From assembly GCA_009602735.1 (NCBI GenBank), contig WELA01013853.1, positions 368,305-432,304 on the forward strand: DNA of 64,000 bases. The letters run 5' to 3'. Below the pieces are notes generated by a model. It saw nothing but the letters and a program-made list of their open reading frames with translations, was not told the origin of the DNA and made no database searches. Each line of letters opens with the position of its first letter. Position 1 is the stretch's first letter. Shown here in pieces: positions 22,831 through 35,212 of this stretch. The DNA comes from Mesotaenium endlicherianum. Its lineage: Eukaryota; Streptophyta; Zygnematophyceae; Zygnematales; Mesotaeniaceae. The translations under genes were made by a program, and so were the position numbers.

Positions 22831-25090
22831 TTGTAGCTCCTTGATGTCAGGTACCACCACTCTCTTGGAATCACCACAATACCATATGCCGTCCTTCTTC
22901 TGCATACTTGAGTTGGACTCAGCTGCTCCACCATCGGCAAACTCTGGGTCCTCCACGTGACCTTTCTTAAGCTTCTCCTTGAAGTCCATACTCTCCTTGA
23001 TGATTGAGATAGCTGCAAGGTCGCACCTCCTGGATAGAGCGTGTATATTGATCTTCCCAGGTAAGTACTCAATCTTGTGGTCAAACCGTTGCAGAAAATC
23101 CATCCACCTTGCTTGTCTTTGTATCAACGTTGGTTGCGTCATAAACTTCTCCAATCTCTTGTGGTCGGTCTTGATGAACACCTTCCGACCGTCCACATAA
23201 CATCGCCAAATCCTCGAAGCCTGGATGATAGCCAACATCTCCCGCTTGTGTGCTGCATAGTTCTGCTCAGCAGGACTCATCTTCCTGCTCTCATATGCCA
23301 CAGGTTGCAATTCTTTGCAATGGCTCTCACTGCGAAGTTTGATGCGTCCGTGATGATGGTGAAAGGATACTCTTGACTGGCAATTGCCAACACAGGTGCT
23401 TGTGTCAACAGCTTCTTAACCTTCTCAAAGCTTTGCTGTTCTTTGTCACCCCACAGCCACTTCTCCTGATTCTTCAACATGTCCGTGAGCGGTGCACACA
23501 CCTTGACAAATCCTTCAATGAAGCGTCAATAATAATTCGCCATGCCGAGGAAGCTCCTGAGCTGATGTATATGAGCAGGTATTGGCTAATCTCTGACCGC
23601 TTGCACCTTCTTCTGCTCCACCTTGACTCCTTTAGCTCCCATTATGTGGCCAAGAAACTCGACTTCCTTGAGACAGAATTTGCACTTGCTCATCTTCCCA
23701 TACAGCTTCTGATCTCTCAAGACCTCCAACACCTTCTTGAGATGCTCCACATGCGCCTCCAAGGTCTTCGAATAGATCAAGATGTCGTCTAAAAATATCA
23801 CCACATACTGGTCCAAGTAGGGTCTGAAGATACTATTCATAAGTCCCATGAATGTAGCAAGTGCATTAGTCAACCCAAAAGGCATGACTGTGAACTCAAA
23901 TAAGCCATAGCAAGTCCTAAAAGCAGTCTTTTGAACGTCTCCTTTCGCAATCCGTACTTGGTGATAGTTACTCCTCAAATCGATCTTCGAGAAATACTTC
24001 GCCCCGCAAGCCTGTCAATCAACTCGTCCACTCGTGGAAGTACGTACCTGTAATCTTGTTAAGTGCTCGATAGTTGACACACATCCTCATAGTCTCATCC
24101 TTCTTTTTCACAAATAAGACTGGCGCTGCAAATGGAGACTCGCTGGGTTGGATGAATCCCTTCTCCAACAACTTTGTCAGCTGCTTCTTCAACTTATTCA
24201 ACTCCGCAAACGATTGTCAATAGGCGGGTCTCATTGATGGCTTGCTCCCTTGTTCCAACTCCATCTTGTGCTCCATAGCTCTCTGTGGAGGTAATCCTGC
24301 AGATAGCTCCTCAAAAAACACGCACTTGGACTCCTCCAACAGCACCTTAATTTGGGCAGGCATCTCAACAGGCTTCTTCTCCTCTTGAGCGATTGAGCTC
24401 TGCCCCTTCTGAGCAAGGGGATCAGACACCACTACTTGCTCCTTTGGCAACGCGCGCTCGCCCAGGCGTTTGGGATTCCCGCTTGCTCCATCTGATGACC
24501 GGGCCTGGGCCACCAAAACAAGGTACATCTCCTTCACTTAATTTGCCCTACATAGCTCTTAACTTGCAGGCTCGACAGAAGACAGTTACTTGTGGTCGTA
24601 TCTACCTCCACTTGCTTCGCTGCCTCCATTTGACCATCACGCCCTTGGACTTTCACTTGTCTTGTGCTCGAGTGCACTTGAGGGTTGGCTTTCCTCAGCC
24701 ATGGTCGGCTTAATACCACCTCATGGTGACCTAATTCTGCCTGCTCCATAACTTCCTTACTCCGGTGCCCCGCTACTTCCACGTGAATAGCTTCCGTAGG
24801 TGCACCACACTTGAGTCTCTGCCCATTTGCCATAATTGCCTCCTTAGGTTCATAGTGCTTCTGCACAAGGATGCGCCACACTTTCACCAGCTTCTTATGC
24901 ACAAAGTTTGCGTTTGCGCCATTGTCGACCATACACTTTGCCTTGTTGCCGTCGACTACTCTTCTACAATAATAGACTTGTCAACATCTTGTCTTTTGTT
25001 CCTCGGCAGGCTCTTGAAGATAACCTTCTTGTAAGTTTCCTTCTTCACGCCTTCAGACACCCAGAACGACTTACTGGCGTCCACCTTTTT
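22831..25090 (-). pseudogene. B2 protease, RT and RNase H
   Basis: On the minus strand: protease region 24932-24534 ([20 protein letters not shown] spans the start), linker 24537-24217, RT start 24201-24019 ([20 protein letters not shown]), RT core 23978-23586 ([19 protein letters not shown]), connection and RNase H 23501-23277 and 23310-22810 (INIHALSRRCDL, where B1 and B3 have INPADALSRR). The gene is broken by frameshifts and by the truncation at 22831. Confidence 0.83.
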
Positions 25091-26114
25091 CCTGTTGCTG
25101 AGGTTGCTTCGCCTTCACTCGACAGTCTTGAGCCAGATGCCCAAGTTTGCCACAATTATAGCAGGGTCCTCTCGGCTTGAAATTCTGCTGCCTGCGCTGG
25201 TTTTGAACAAGTCCCAACTCCATAGATACTGGACCTTGACCACTTATGCTTGGCGCTTGAGATCCAAAGTGTCGATGTCCTCCAAAGTTGTGGCTGTCCC
25301 ACTACCTTTGACTATATTCCACAGCGTTGACCCTCGTCGCCAATGCCACCATTTCTCCAAGATTGGTAGCGCCACTTCTGTGGTTACAGTTGGCTTGAGT
25401 CCCCTCTTGAACTTGTCCATCATCTTTGACTTGTGCATGAATGAACAGTGAAGCACCAGCTCGTTGAAGCGCGATACATACTCCTAAACGCTTCCTTGTT
25501 GACGAAGGCGCACCAATAAATCTCGAGCCGTAGCCTCAAGTGCAGTAGGTTGAAATTTCCTCCTTAAGCCTTCAAAAAACTGTTCAACAGTAGCAAGAAC
25601 TCCAAACAGCTGCTCTTTTTGCTCATACCAAGCTCCAGCACTCTTTTTCAACAAAGTAATCACAAAGGCGACTTGCCTGTTGAGTGTGAGCGCAGAATAC
25701 TCTATTAATTTTTTACTCCAAAAATCCATTGATGAACAGACGGCAATCCACGCTCTTCAGTATACACTTCAAGCTTAGGCGCACGCACTCTCGATGCGGG
25801 TGGAATAACTGGTTGCAGCATTGGTTGAACATGGATTGGTGGTATAGCAGGTGCAGGTGTCGAACTCGTCGAAACGGCATTCCCCATAACAATTTGCACC
25901 ATTCTCTCCACCTCCGCGTGCATATTTTGTCCACCTCCGCGTGCATATTTTGTTGAAATTGGGTGTAGACTTCTCCTCCAATTGCTGTTGCCATGTGCCT
26001 CAGCATCGCCTGCATCTTTTATTGCTCTCTGGTCATTGTTGGTGCTGCCTGTTGCTCCACGTTCTCGACGTGCTCGACATGTTTGCCTCCTCCAACTGCC
26101 GATTACGACTCCAT
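25091..26114 (-). pseudogene. B2 gag and nucleocapsid
   Basis: Fragments of the 304-residue B gag lie in several frames: the start near 26114, the Q-rich part 26015-25713 with a small tandem duplication (a CACCTCCGCGTGCATATTTTG block repeated at 25911-25952), capsid 25729-25484 and 25456-25244. The position that is TAG before the zinc knuckle in B1 and B3 is CAG here, so this copy reads through into GPCYNCG. Confidence 0.78.
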
Positions 26115-26137
26115 AATAAAATATGCAAACTAGCCTC

Positions 26138-26852
26138 GCTCCAATACCACATGAAAGGGGCGGAGCGCCCTGGTGGAAGCGTAGTGACTCACGAGGAACC
26201 AAACTAGTTACAATCATACTCTAGAGTGCAGCGACATGTCACTAAGAAAGCTTAGAAAAATTACTGAACATTTTGAGTAGCAAGAAACAGCTCACAAATA
26301 GAGTAGGAAAGGCCTTGTGATTACAAACTTGTAGAAATCTACAGAAGTGAAAACTGATAAGAAACGAAGAAGTTATGCCCATTTACAGTATTCTATGACG
26401 ATCGCTCGTCCCTAAGAGGGAAAACCGCTTAGCAACAAAAATCTAAGTGTTTGTCGAATAGTCCTTTCCAAAATATTTGTGAATAGGCCAAATCAGCCTC
26501 ATTCGACGTGTTCAGCTGATTTGACGTCCACATGCATGCATTGAAATATCTAGAATATACTAATTTAGACGCGCTAGGCTAATCCGAAACTTCTAGGTAA
26601 ATCGACCTGGTCGGCAGTCCGCGTCAGTCGAAATTACGTGAAAGTTCGAATTCACCCTAACGGCCCAGATCGCTTGACGCTGTCGGTCAATCCGACGGTC
26701 GCGCTCACCGCAAATTAAGGACAGTCTTTGACCAATCTTTAAACTAATTAAACTTAAAAAATCCATAACTTAATCTCAATACTTAAGCACATTCGACGAA
26801 TTTTATATTTAAATGACCACAAAAATGCACTCTACAATCCTATGACCTTACA
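26138..26852 (-). repeat. 5' LTR and primer-binding site of B2
   Basis: The LTR (26152-26852, 701 bp) ends in the usual TGTAAGGTCATAGG (minus strand). It is the most diverged B LTR here, with small deletions. PBS at 26138-26149 reads TGGTATTGGAGC on the minus strand. Confidence 0.82.
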
Positions 26853-28469
26853 CGGTCGAATAGGACAGTAGCGCTGATTTGTGCCCACTGTAAATTGGCC
26901 CTAATATGTTGCGTAGACACCCATGGATATCCAGTAACATACATTTCGTACCACAGTAGAGGCACTTGGATGTACCATGGTTCAAGACCATTGTTGCGAC
27001 TAGCATCAGTTTGATAGCGCAGCACGCGTGGGGCAAGTCACGGCAGCCTAGGTACAGATGGTCAACGATGACTCATCGACCAAATGACTGACCTTTGCAT
27101 AGTCAGCTTAGAAAGTAAACGGTTAAAGTCACATGGAAAGGTGAATGCGGTAAGTCAAATCCGATACTCTGTGACGGGTGGGGTTTGACAGCCACGCCAG
27201 CTGCGAAGCTGATCCCACTTGGACCTGCAAACAGTCCACATCAGCAGTTGCCGGCTCAAGGAAGCTGACCCACCAGCTTGCTTAGCATGTGCTCGGTCAA
27301 GCAGAGCTGACATATTGGCTCGCTTAGCAATGGCTGAGTCAAGCCACGCGAAGTAAGCAGGACAGCTTGGTAGCAGCCTCTTGATGAAGTTGCCACGCCA
27401 GTGCTGACATGATAGGTTGACATGGTTTCCCAGCCACGAGGGCGTGCACGCTAATCGAAAGGTTAAGCAAGCACGCGCGACTGTCACGAGACCTGCCTGC
27501 AAGCTGAGTGACGCGACATAAGTTAAGACATGCAGTGACACGCACGAGGTGAAACATGCATGCATGCAGTTGTGACTGAGTCATAGAAGTCTCGAGGAAG
27601 ACGTGCTTGTGTGGTGCCTGGGGTAGGCACGAGCTTGGCACACTTTGCCTTATTCTTACTTCGTGCATTTTCTTGAAGAAAGTCAAGGTGCAAAGGAGAG
27701 AAGGAGAAGGAGCAAGAGAGAGAGAAGGAGAAGACGCAAAAAAGAAGGAGTTCCCAAGGCCACCAGGAGCCAAGAAGGCACACTTATGCCGACGCTTACT
27801 TATTTCTTTCTCAGTGTATCATAGAAAACTTATAAATTAGAGGTTCCCAAGAAGGAATTTCAGCTAGAAGTTGTTGAGAGCTTGCAGATAGGATCTGCAA
27901 GGAATTCTAGTGCAGATTCAGACCAAACATCACAAGCATGCAAAAAGCACATAAAATGGTGAGTGTTGTGTTAGTTTCCAAGTTCTTAGAATTTGCATTT
28001 TGTCGAATTGCTGACTGCAAGAGCATAATCAGCAAGCAAAGCCCTCAATGAAGAACTGAGTGAGCCTAGCCAACAGTGGAAAATTGTTTGGCCCAATACA
28101 GAGCAAAGACCTCAAGCCGGGCCCAACATACATGCTATAGTTTTAAAGTTTTTGTAAATTGTGACTTAGTAAACTTAAGCAAAAGCTTTGATGGGCAATT
28201 TTCTATGTAAGTTGGTGTTATGTGTATATTCTGCTTATACGTGATTTTTGCAGACTACAATTTCTTCACTTGTGTAACCCTCAACTTGGGCAAAAAGCCT
28301 GTTGGAAGTAAGACGCTTTTGTCCTACTTTTGAGAACTTTAATTTACAGGTGCAGGTGAAAACCCCAAGTGATTTGGGGATTGAGGCCTGTAGTGTTTGC
28401 CGGTGCTCAACCTGGAAGGGGTTTCGGTGAAATGCAAGTGTACATGCGGTTGAGAAGTGGTAGGATATT
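26853..28469. other. No recognised gene
   Basis: Between the B2 LTR and the E 3' LTR. Short ORFs overlap one another on both strands with no known domain. Around 27230-27360 there are repeated CAGCTTGCTTAG/TGGCTCGCTTAG-like motifs, and 27700-27745 is purine-rich (AGAGAGAAGGAG repeats). A TATA-like TATAAATTAG lies at 27830. It may be remains of another LTR element; the boundaries could not be found. Confidence 0.5.
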
Positions 28470-29188
28470 TGAAATGAATCGACTTACCAGTAAGCGATTA
28501 ACAATTAATGAAGATCTTTATATCAGCGAGTAATCATTATGGTACTTTTTGTGAACCCATATTAAGCAGCAAAAGACAACTCACTAGTAGTGGACAATAC
28601 TTGCAAGTCAAATGCAAGTAAACTCGCATCAATAATGCAATCAGTAAACTCATACATAAGCAAGGCTAGAAGACAGAGCGTATCAATGGCTTCTCGCCTT
28701 GGATTCAGATCTCTCTCAGTAAGCAATACAAGAGAGTTGACCTCGTTTTCGAATGCCGAACTCAAGACCAATACCTAGCATATGTACATGGAATGAGTTT
28801 GCTGTTCAACGGCTAGTGGGATGGCACCGCCTACCCGGGAGTTAACCACGTTGGTAGGACCTCGGCTAACCAAATCCACAGCCATCTCCCATCATCCCAA
28901 ATTGCCATCCACCTTAAGGGTGTCATCTGGCCACTCATCTAGCACACCACATTAGCTGCATAGTTATGCAGTTTGCTGCTGCCGAGTACGGCAGTCAGCC
29001 GACCGTCAAAGAATGTGTCAGCAAGCTGACCTAAGTTGACTTCAGCCTGCTGCTCTCGCCTAAGTCATTAAATTGATAATTGTATAAAGTCCAGCAGACT
29101 GAATGTTGACTAAAGTTCAGCTGGCTGAACTTATTAAACTATTACACATGAATGAATATTATTTCTACCAATATACTAATTCAAGACA
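28470..29188 (-). repeat. 3' LTR of E
   Basis: 719 bp. On the minus strand it starts TGTCTTGAATTAG and ends TTTCA. It is preceded by TTGGAGGGAT, the likely polypurine tract. It matches 43604-44327 and shares its ends with family D LTRs. Confidence 0.83.
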
Positions 29189-29430
29189 ATCCCTCCAACT
29201 TAAATTGTTATCGCCTCGACAACATTAAACTTTAAAATTATCTGGTCAAGGAAACTAAGAGAACTAACCCCCCATCGCCTGCCTTTTACTTCAACACTGT
29301 TGCCTAGTTGTGGGGATCACTAGTGACACTAGTGACAGTGAACTGTCACCTCCACCCTCAGTCTACTTCCGTTATGGGGTGCAAACAAAGGAACCTCCAG
29401 CAAGGCTTGATTGGTGGATGGTTTTGATAT

Positions 29431-31110
29431 TTAGGAGGTTGTTCCTGGGGCTCCAGGATCAGGAGACTGAGATCTGGACCTAGATTTGGAAAGCCCTCTA
29501 GGTCTGTCAGTTGGCCTTCTAAAGAACCCTGCTTGTTCTAAAGTTGGGCCTTGAGGAGAACGAAGGATTGTAGCCTGCTCTTTCACCACCTGGGTGTTGA
29601 TACCCACATAAACAGGCATTTCGGTAGGATGCTGAAATACATTGGCAAGAGGCACATGTCCCTGACTGAAGGGGGTGGCCAGCATACCTCTGGCTACTCC
29701 GCGTGTTCTTCTTCTGGTACCCCTGTCTTCTAGATAGCTCTGCCTTTCTCTGTTGCCAATAACAGTCAGATTAGCTTCTTTCCCAGCTTGGGTAGGTGGG
29801 CTGGGAGAACGAGTGCGGGGTCCTGTTGCCTCCATGACAGGGATCACAATCCATACACCTGGTCTTGGCGTTCTAAGAGTCCCTGCTTCTGCTTACCCTT
29901 GGGTCTCCTGTGTACCAGCTCTTGATGCTTCTTCTCTGCCTTGTTCTTCTTCCTCATCCTCCTCATCTTCCTCCTCTGAGAGGGTAGGGGTCTCGTCCAC
30001 TAAGTCATCCTGCTCCCTGGTAGACATGGAAAAATCTATTGACCGCCCTTTCTTAGAACGTGCTGGAGGTTGCTTGGCCTTCAGCCTGCTGATATCTATC
30101 CGGCCTGCATTCTTCGCCCATTTGACAAAGGCATGCTTCCCTTTGGAGAAGTAGTCTTTCCCCCTCCTCCTGTGCTCTTTGGTCTCCGCATTTATATTAC
30201 TCAGGCATCCATTTAGCCTGGGGTCCCAAGGGCCAATGTGAGGTGGTGGGATGAGGTAGCCGTCCAGCCCATAGTGGAAGTCATTTGGTTGGGCCCGGTC
30301 ACACTCCTGCTTCCTGTTAGTGACGGTCATCCACCTCCAGTCTGTGGGCTGCTGGTAGTACTGTGGCCCATGCTCAGCCTTTTTCAGCTTAGAAGGAAAC
30401 CAGTGGGGAGAGAACATCTGCTGCCCTGTTTCCCTGGCCAGGTACTCCCAACTTCTCCGTTCAACTCTATTGTAAGCTGGCAGCAGTGTCAGGTTAAATA
30501 CTGTATCTTTAAAGCTATCGGGCTGCATGCTCACCATCCTAATGAGTCTCTGATTTCCCACTATTTGAGGTATTGGAACTGGCTTGTTCTCCAAATCAAC
30601 TGCCAGGTACCGAGCTTGCTCTGCTGTGTAACCCACCATCTTGGCATAATTTTCGTAGAGGACCACACCAATGTGTGTCTCAATGTACCTATCCAGAGCT
30701 TCAGCCCCTTGTTTCTGTAGCATTGTTCTCTGTTCCACCTTGTTGGTCTCTTGGGTTGCCAGTAATGCTTCCTTCAGTTTATCAAAGGTCTGGCCACCCA
30801 CCACAGTATATCTGGAAGTGGCCAGACCCTTCTGCTTCTCATCTTCAGCCTTCTTCCTTCTCTCCTCCTCTGCTGCCGCCGCTTCTTCTTGTTGTTTCTT
30901 CTGTCTCTCCTCCTCAACTTTTTTGAGATTGTCTGCCTCCTGCTCCTTCTTCCTCTGTGCTTCTTTTGCCGCCTCTTGTTGTTTGCGAATCCTTTCTTGT
31001 TCTCTCCTGGTGAGGGATGTCGCCGCCAGCTCTTTCAGGTATTGCTCCATTGTCCTCCTGGCTTCTTCTGCCTTGCGCTTTTTGTCTTCTTTTTGTGTGG
31101 TGGGAGCCAT
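29431..31110 (-). CDS. Accessory 3' ORF of element E, unknown function
   Basis: I do not recognise this protein. From the ATG at 31110 (MAPTTQKEDKKRKAEEARR) it has 405 codons to an in-frame TAA (29895-29893), then 153 more open codons in the same frame to 29431. Visible parts: a basic, nuclear-signal-like start; a long Lys/Glu/Gln-rich coiled coil (about residues 10-105); a mixed-composition, probably folded region (about 110-330, with many Trp, Tyr and Pro); an acidic run (SEEEDEEDEEEEQ); and after the stop an Arg/Ser tail (SKSRSRSQSPD). It lies between chromodomain and 3' LTR, where env-like ORFs of some LTR elements sit, but shows no signal peptide or membrane segment. On the minus strand TGTGCAG|G lies just before the ATG, a good splice acceptor. 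It is longer and better preserved than most pol pieces of E. Confidence 0.7.
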
Positions 31111-31434
31111 CCTGCACATGCAACCAGGGCACAAGTTAGTAAGATCTCGATTTTTGTCACGGAAAATGCAGGGTCAGAAGTAAGTGTGTATTATTATGGT
31201 AGGTTTGTTCCCGTTTACCTTACAGGGTGGCAATTAGGAGTTAATGGAGCAGCAGTGCAATGAGAATAAACGAATAAATGTGTGTGCAGGGTGAGTTAAG
31301 TCATTTGTTGATGTGTTGGTCCCTTTCTCCTTCCGAGTGGTGGGCACCCGCCAACTTAGCTTAATGTGGGGTTGGCTGTCACATATGCCACTATGCTGAC
31401 ACTTTACTGTCGATAACCATCCCTTTCTTGCACA

Positions 31435-31650
31435 CTAACTGTCATTCCCAGGCACATTTCCCCTCCAACTTAGATGGAGACAGGACCTTTTATCACCTTC
31501 CCATGTTAACTGAAATGACAGTGAGGGAGGTGCCCCAGCCGCCCAAACGTGGAACAGTTTCAACGCCCCTTTGGCATTGGTCAAATGGTCCTTAAATTCC
31601 CAAGTATCCCCTGAGGCATCATAACCCTTCCATCTGACCAGGTATTTCAT
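31435..31650 (-). pseudogene. E chromodomain
   Basis: KYLVRWKGYDASGDTWEFKD, then a helix NAKGALKLFH, is a chromodomain core with aromatic residues Y, W and W. A one-base frame change or stop near 31685 separates it from integrase (EEYEVKRF then stop). The frame ends at 31435. Confidence 0.82.
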
Positions 31651-31685
31651 GACATATTTAGATGATTGACGGACAGAGCGAGCTT

Positions 31686-32760
31686 TTAGAACCTCTTGAC
31701 CTCATATTCCTCAGGGTCACCATCCCTGACAGCGGGGACCGGTCCCGGTTGGACAGGTAACCGACCTGTGAACAGTGGGTCACCTTTGATGTACGGTTCC
31801 AAGAAGGAGACATTAAAGACTGGGTGACCCTTGTATTCCGCTGACATGTTCAGTTTGTAAGCATTTTGACCGACACGGCGCACCACCAAATATGGACCGA
31901 CCCAGACTGGGCCAAGCTTTTTCTTGACCACACCAGGCAGGTACAGGTGTTGAGAATGCAGTTTGACCAAATCGCTCTTTGAAGATGTCAGCTCTCGACG
32001 ATGTTGATTAGCGTATTTTTGTTGATTTTCCTGGGCTTTGTGCAGATAATGTTGGACTTCTGACAGGGTGTCAGCAAACTCCTGGGTTAACTGGAGAGAC
32101 ACCGAATTGTGAATCCCCTCAGGGTGAGTTAAAGACTCCCCTAGCACATCGAAGGGGGACTTAGGGACTCTACCAAGACTGAGTTCAAAAGGAGTCTTTC
32201 CCGTTGACGCGTGCACCGCACTGTTGACCGCAAACTGAATTTAAGGCAACAGGTCATCCCACATATCTTGTTTTTGGTTAATATATGCTCTCAGCACCTC
32301 TTGCAAACCTCGGTGAATTCTTTTAGTTTGCCCATCAGTTTGAGGGTGGTTTGCTGTGCTGAGCAGCTGTTTGACTCCCATTTACCCCATTAAAACTCTC
32401 CATAACTTAGAGGTAAATTTTGAGTCTCTGTCTGAGATGATATTAGAGGGTAGCCCATGTTGGCATATGCCATTATTGTAAAACTGTCTCGCAGTTTCGG
32501 GTGCAGTTACTTTGACAGTGGTGGGGATGAAAATGACCATTTTTGTTAGTTTATCCACTACTACTAGTATAAAATTGTGCCCATTGGCAATTCTTGGTAG
32601 TGTTACCACCCAGTCCATGGATACTGTTTCCCATCGTCCAGCTGGGATGGCAGTGGTTGTAACAGCCTCCCGGGTGGTGTGTGTCGAGACTTATTTTTCT
32701 AACACTGATTACAGGACTTTAACATATTTCAAGACCTCTTGAGGGAACCCATCCCAATGA
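31686..32760 (-). pseudogene. E integrase
   Basis: Catalytic core with first Asp in SMDWVVTLPR and second in IISDRDSKFTSKLW (32618-32382). After a stop comes an HPQTDGQTKRIHRGLQ segment near 32310, where Lys replaces the usual catalytic Glu region. Then frame 32216-31686, with a C-terminal domain (LGPVWVGPYLVVRRVGQNAYKL, HPVFNVSFLEPYI). Confidence 0.82.
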
Positions 32761-33216
32761 TAATGTTTTGCCAGTTTACCAACAGTTTTGGCCTTGCCCA
32801 TATGTCCACCCAGTACACTGTCGTGTGCTTGTCGCAGTAAGAGTGACCTTAAGTCAAAGTTTAAGGAATGACCAGCTTCAGCCTGTTTGAAGTGGTTTCA
32901 ATTACCCAAATCCCTCCCTTTAGCCTATACCCGAGTGCAGTAGCAGGACACACCATCAGTGGGGCTGGGCTCAAATGTTGAGTCAGAAATGTAGGCTTTC
33001 TAAGTTGTTCAAAGAAGGACTTTTTCACCTTTAGTGAAGTGAGTGCACAAGGACTTTATCTACCGCATGCTGACTAAAGTTCCTTTCTTGCAAGTCAGGT
33101 CTTCTAGAGAATGCATCAGCAGGATTCAACTTCCCTGGTTTGTAGTCAATTTGGACTTGGAACTGCTCCAGCATCTGGCTCCAGCAGTTCTCCCTCCTCG
33201 ACAGCTTGGACTTCTT

Positions 33217-34152
33217 CTAAAAGTGGGTAAGAGCTAGATGATCTGTAATCACCTTATAAGCTTTACCATGTAAGTATGCTCTCCACTGTTTGAGCACATG
33301 AATGATAGCAAGCAGCTCTTTATCATGCACAGAATAGTTATTTTTATTTGTCTTGAATTTCATAGACTCATACAGCACCGGGTGCCACTCCTGCTTTACC
33401 TCACCATCCTTTGTGGTTTTGTCAGCAGGCTGCAACAAAATAGCACCCATGACAAAGTCGGAAGCATCAGTGATCACCTGCACAGGTTTGCTGGGGTCAT
33501 ACACAGCTAAGACTGGGGCAGAACAGAGAGCATCTTTAAGGGTCTGGAAGGCAGCTTGCTGCTCTTCCCCCCACACATACCCTATGTTCTTCTTAGTAAG
33601 GCCAGTCAGCTTACTGGCCTTTGTAGAATAATTTTCAGTGAATCTCCTGTATTAGTTAGCCAATCCAAGGAAGGATAAAACTATCGAGACATTCTGTGGT
33701 ACTGGCCAGTCCCTTATGGTTTGGACTTTCTTATGATTCACACTGATGCCTTCTTTACCGACAATGTGTTCCAAGAATTCAATATTTTCCTTTTAGAATT
33801 CACTCTTGCTTATTTTAGCATATAACTGATTCATTCTTAGAGTGCCCATGACGGTCTTTGAGTGCTCAGAATGCTGAGCTTCATCTTTAGAGAAACTTAA
33901 AATATCATTAAACTCATAGTGTCCATAACGTGTGTGCAAGGCAGTCTTGTGTTGATCTCCCTCAACAATTCTGATTTGATGATAACCACTCTTAAAATCT
34001 ATCTTACTGAATACTTGAGCACCAGACAGGGTATCAAGCCAATCCTCAATTATGGGTAAAGCATACTTGTTCTTTACTGTAATTCTGTTAAGAGCTCTGT
34101 AATCCACACAAATCCGCATACTTCCATCCTTTTCCTTAACAAATAGGATGGG
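33217..34152 (-). pseudogene. E reverse transcriptase core and RNase H
   Basis: Frame 34119-33793 starts with [20 protein letters not shown] and continues to RYGHYEF, which is joined directly to [12 protein letters not shown]. The roughly 45 residues between, including the first catalytic Asp, are deleted. RNase H lies at 33576-33217 (VQVITDASDFVMGAILLQ, YSVHDKELLAII). The RT start is across B3 at 41064-41425. Confidence 0.84.
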
Positions 34153-34895
34153 TGAAAGGGCAGAGTGCCCTAGTGGAAGCGTAGTGACTCACGAGGAACA
34201 AAGCTAGTTGCAATCATACTCAAGAGTGCAGCGGCATATTGCTAAGAAAGCTTAGGAAAATAACTTGACATTTTGAGTGGCAAGAAACTACTCACAAATG
34301 ATGTAGGATAAAAGGTCTTGTCATTACAAACCCGTAAAAATTTACAGAAGTGAAAACTGATAAGAAACAAAGAAGTTATGCCTATTTATAATTTTCTGCG
34401 TCAGTGCTCCTCTCTAGGAGGAAGCCACGGATTTTCCTAAGTGGTCGTCAAATCGTCCCTTCCAGAATATTTGTGAGAAAGCCGGATCAGGCTAATCTGA
34501 CGTGTCGGGTCGAATTGACATCCACATACATGCATCGACATTACTAGAATATTCTCTCTTAGACGCGCTAGGCTAAACCGAAACTTCTAGGTGAATCGAC
34601 CTAGTCGGCACTCCGCGTCAGCCGAACTTCCGTGAAGATTCGAGTTCATTCTAACGGGCCAGATCGCTCGACGCTGTCGGTCAATCCGACGGTCGCGCTC
34701 ACCGCGAATTAAGGACAGTCGTCAACCGACCTCAAAACTAATTAAACTTCAGAAATCCGTAACTCTCTCAATACTTGACCAAATTCGATGAACTTTATAT
34801 AAAAATGACCACAAGAATGCATTCTACACTACTGTATAATCAAAACATACTTTCATGAAACTCAAAAATGCACTTTATAAACTTATGACCTTACA
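34153..34895 (-). repeat. 3' LTR of B3
   Basis: 743 bp, paired with 40322-41063. The minus-strand polypurine tract TTAAGGAGGGGGATGA precedes it. Confidence 0.88.
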
Positions 34896-35212
34896 TCATC
34901 CCCCTCCTTAAGATGCGACGTCCTCCACGCATTCTGCGAATAACGTCTCAACTTACTCTTACAATGAGTCAAGTTGGCCTCTGGCTCCCAAGTGTTGTCG
35001 TCCGCATGGTAGCCTTTCCACTTGACCAGATACTCTTGAACAAGTTGTTGACCTCGCTTGACTCGTCGATCGCCGACAATCGCCTCCACTTCATACTCCA
35101 ATACATCTTCAATCTCGAGTGGTAGTGGCGGTGTAGGTAGTCGTCCTGGATGTCCTCCATTTGGATCAACGTATGGCCGCAAATAACTGACATGGAACAC
35201 ATCATTGATACG
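34883..35212 (-). pseudogene. B3 chromodomain
   Basis: Frame 35200-34883, 105 codons: [48 protein letters not shown]. Separated from integrase by a TGA (about 35212) identical in position to that in B1. Otherwise well preserved. Confidence 0.85.

Larger units (their letters stand above)
22831..26852 (-). mobile_element. Chromovirus B2, truncated
   Basis: Minus-strand family B element with 5' LTR (26152-26852), primer-binding site (26138-26149), gag, protease, RT and RNase H. It stops abruptly at the A1 LTR (22830/22831), at the linker before integrase. Integrase, chromodomain and 3' LTR are missing, and they are not found on the other side of A1. Numerous stops and small indels. Confidence 0.85.

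Noticed and set aside
30238-31263. Plus-strand ORFs opposite the E 3' ORF
   Set aside because: Antisense of the Lys/Glu-rich coiled-coil ORF, giving Leu/Ser/Phe-rich chance frames.
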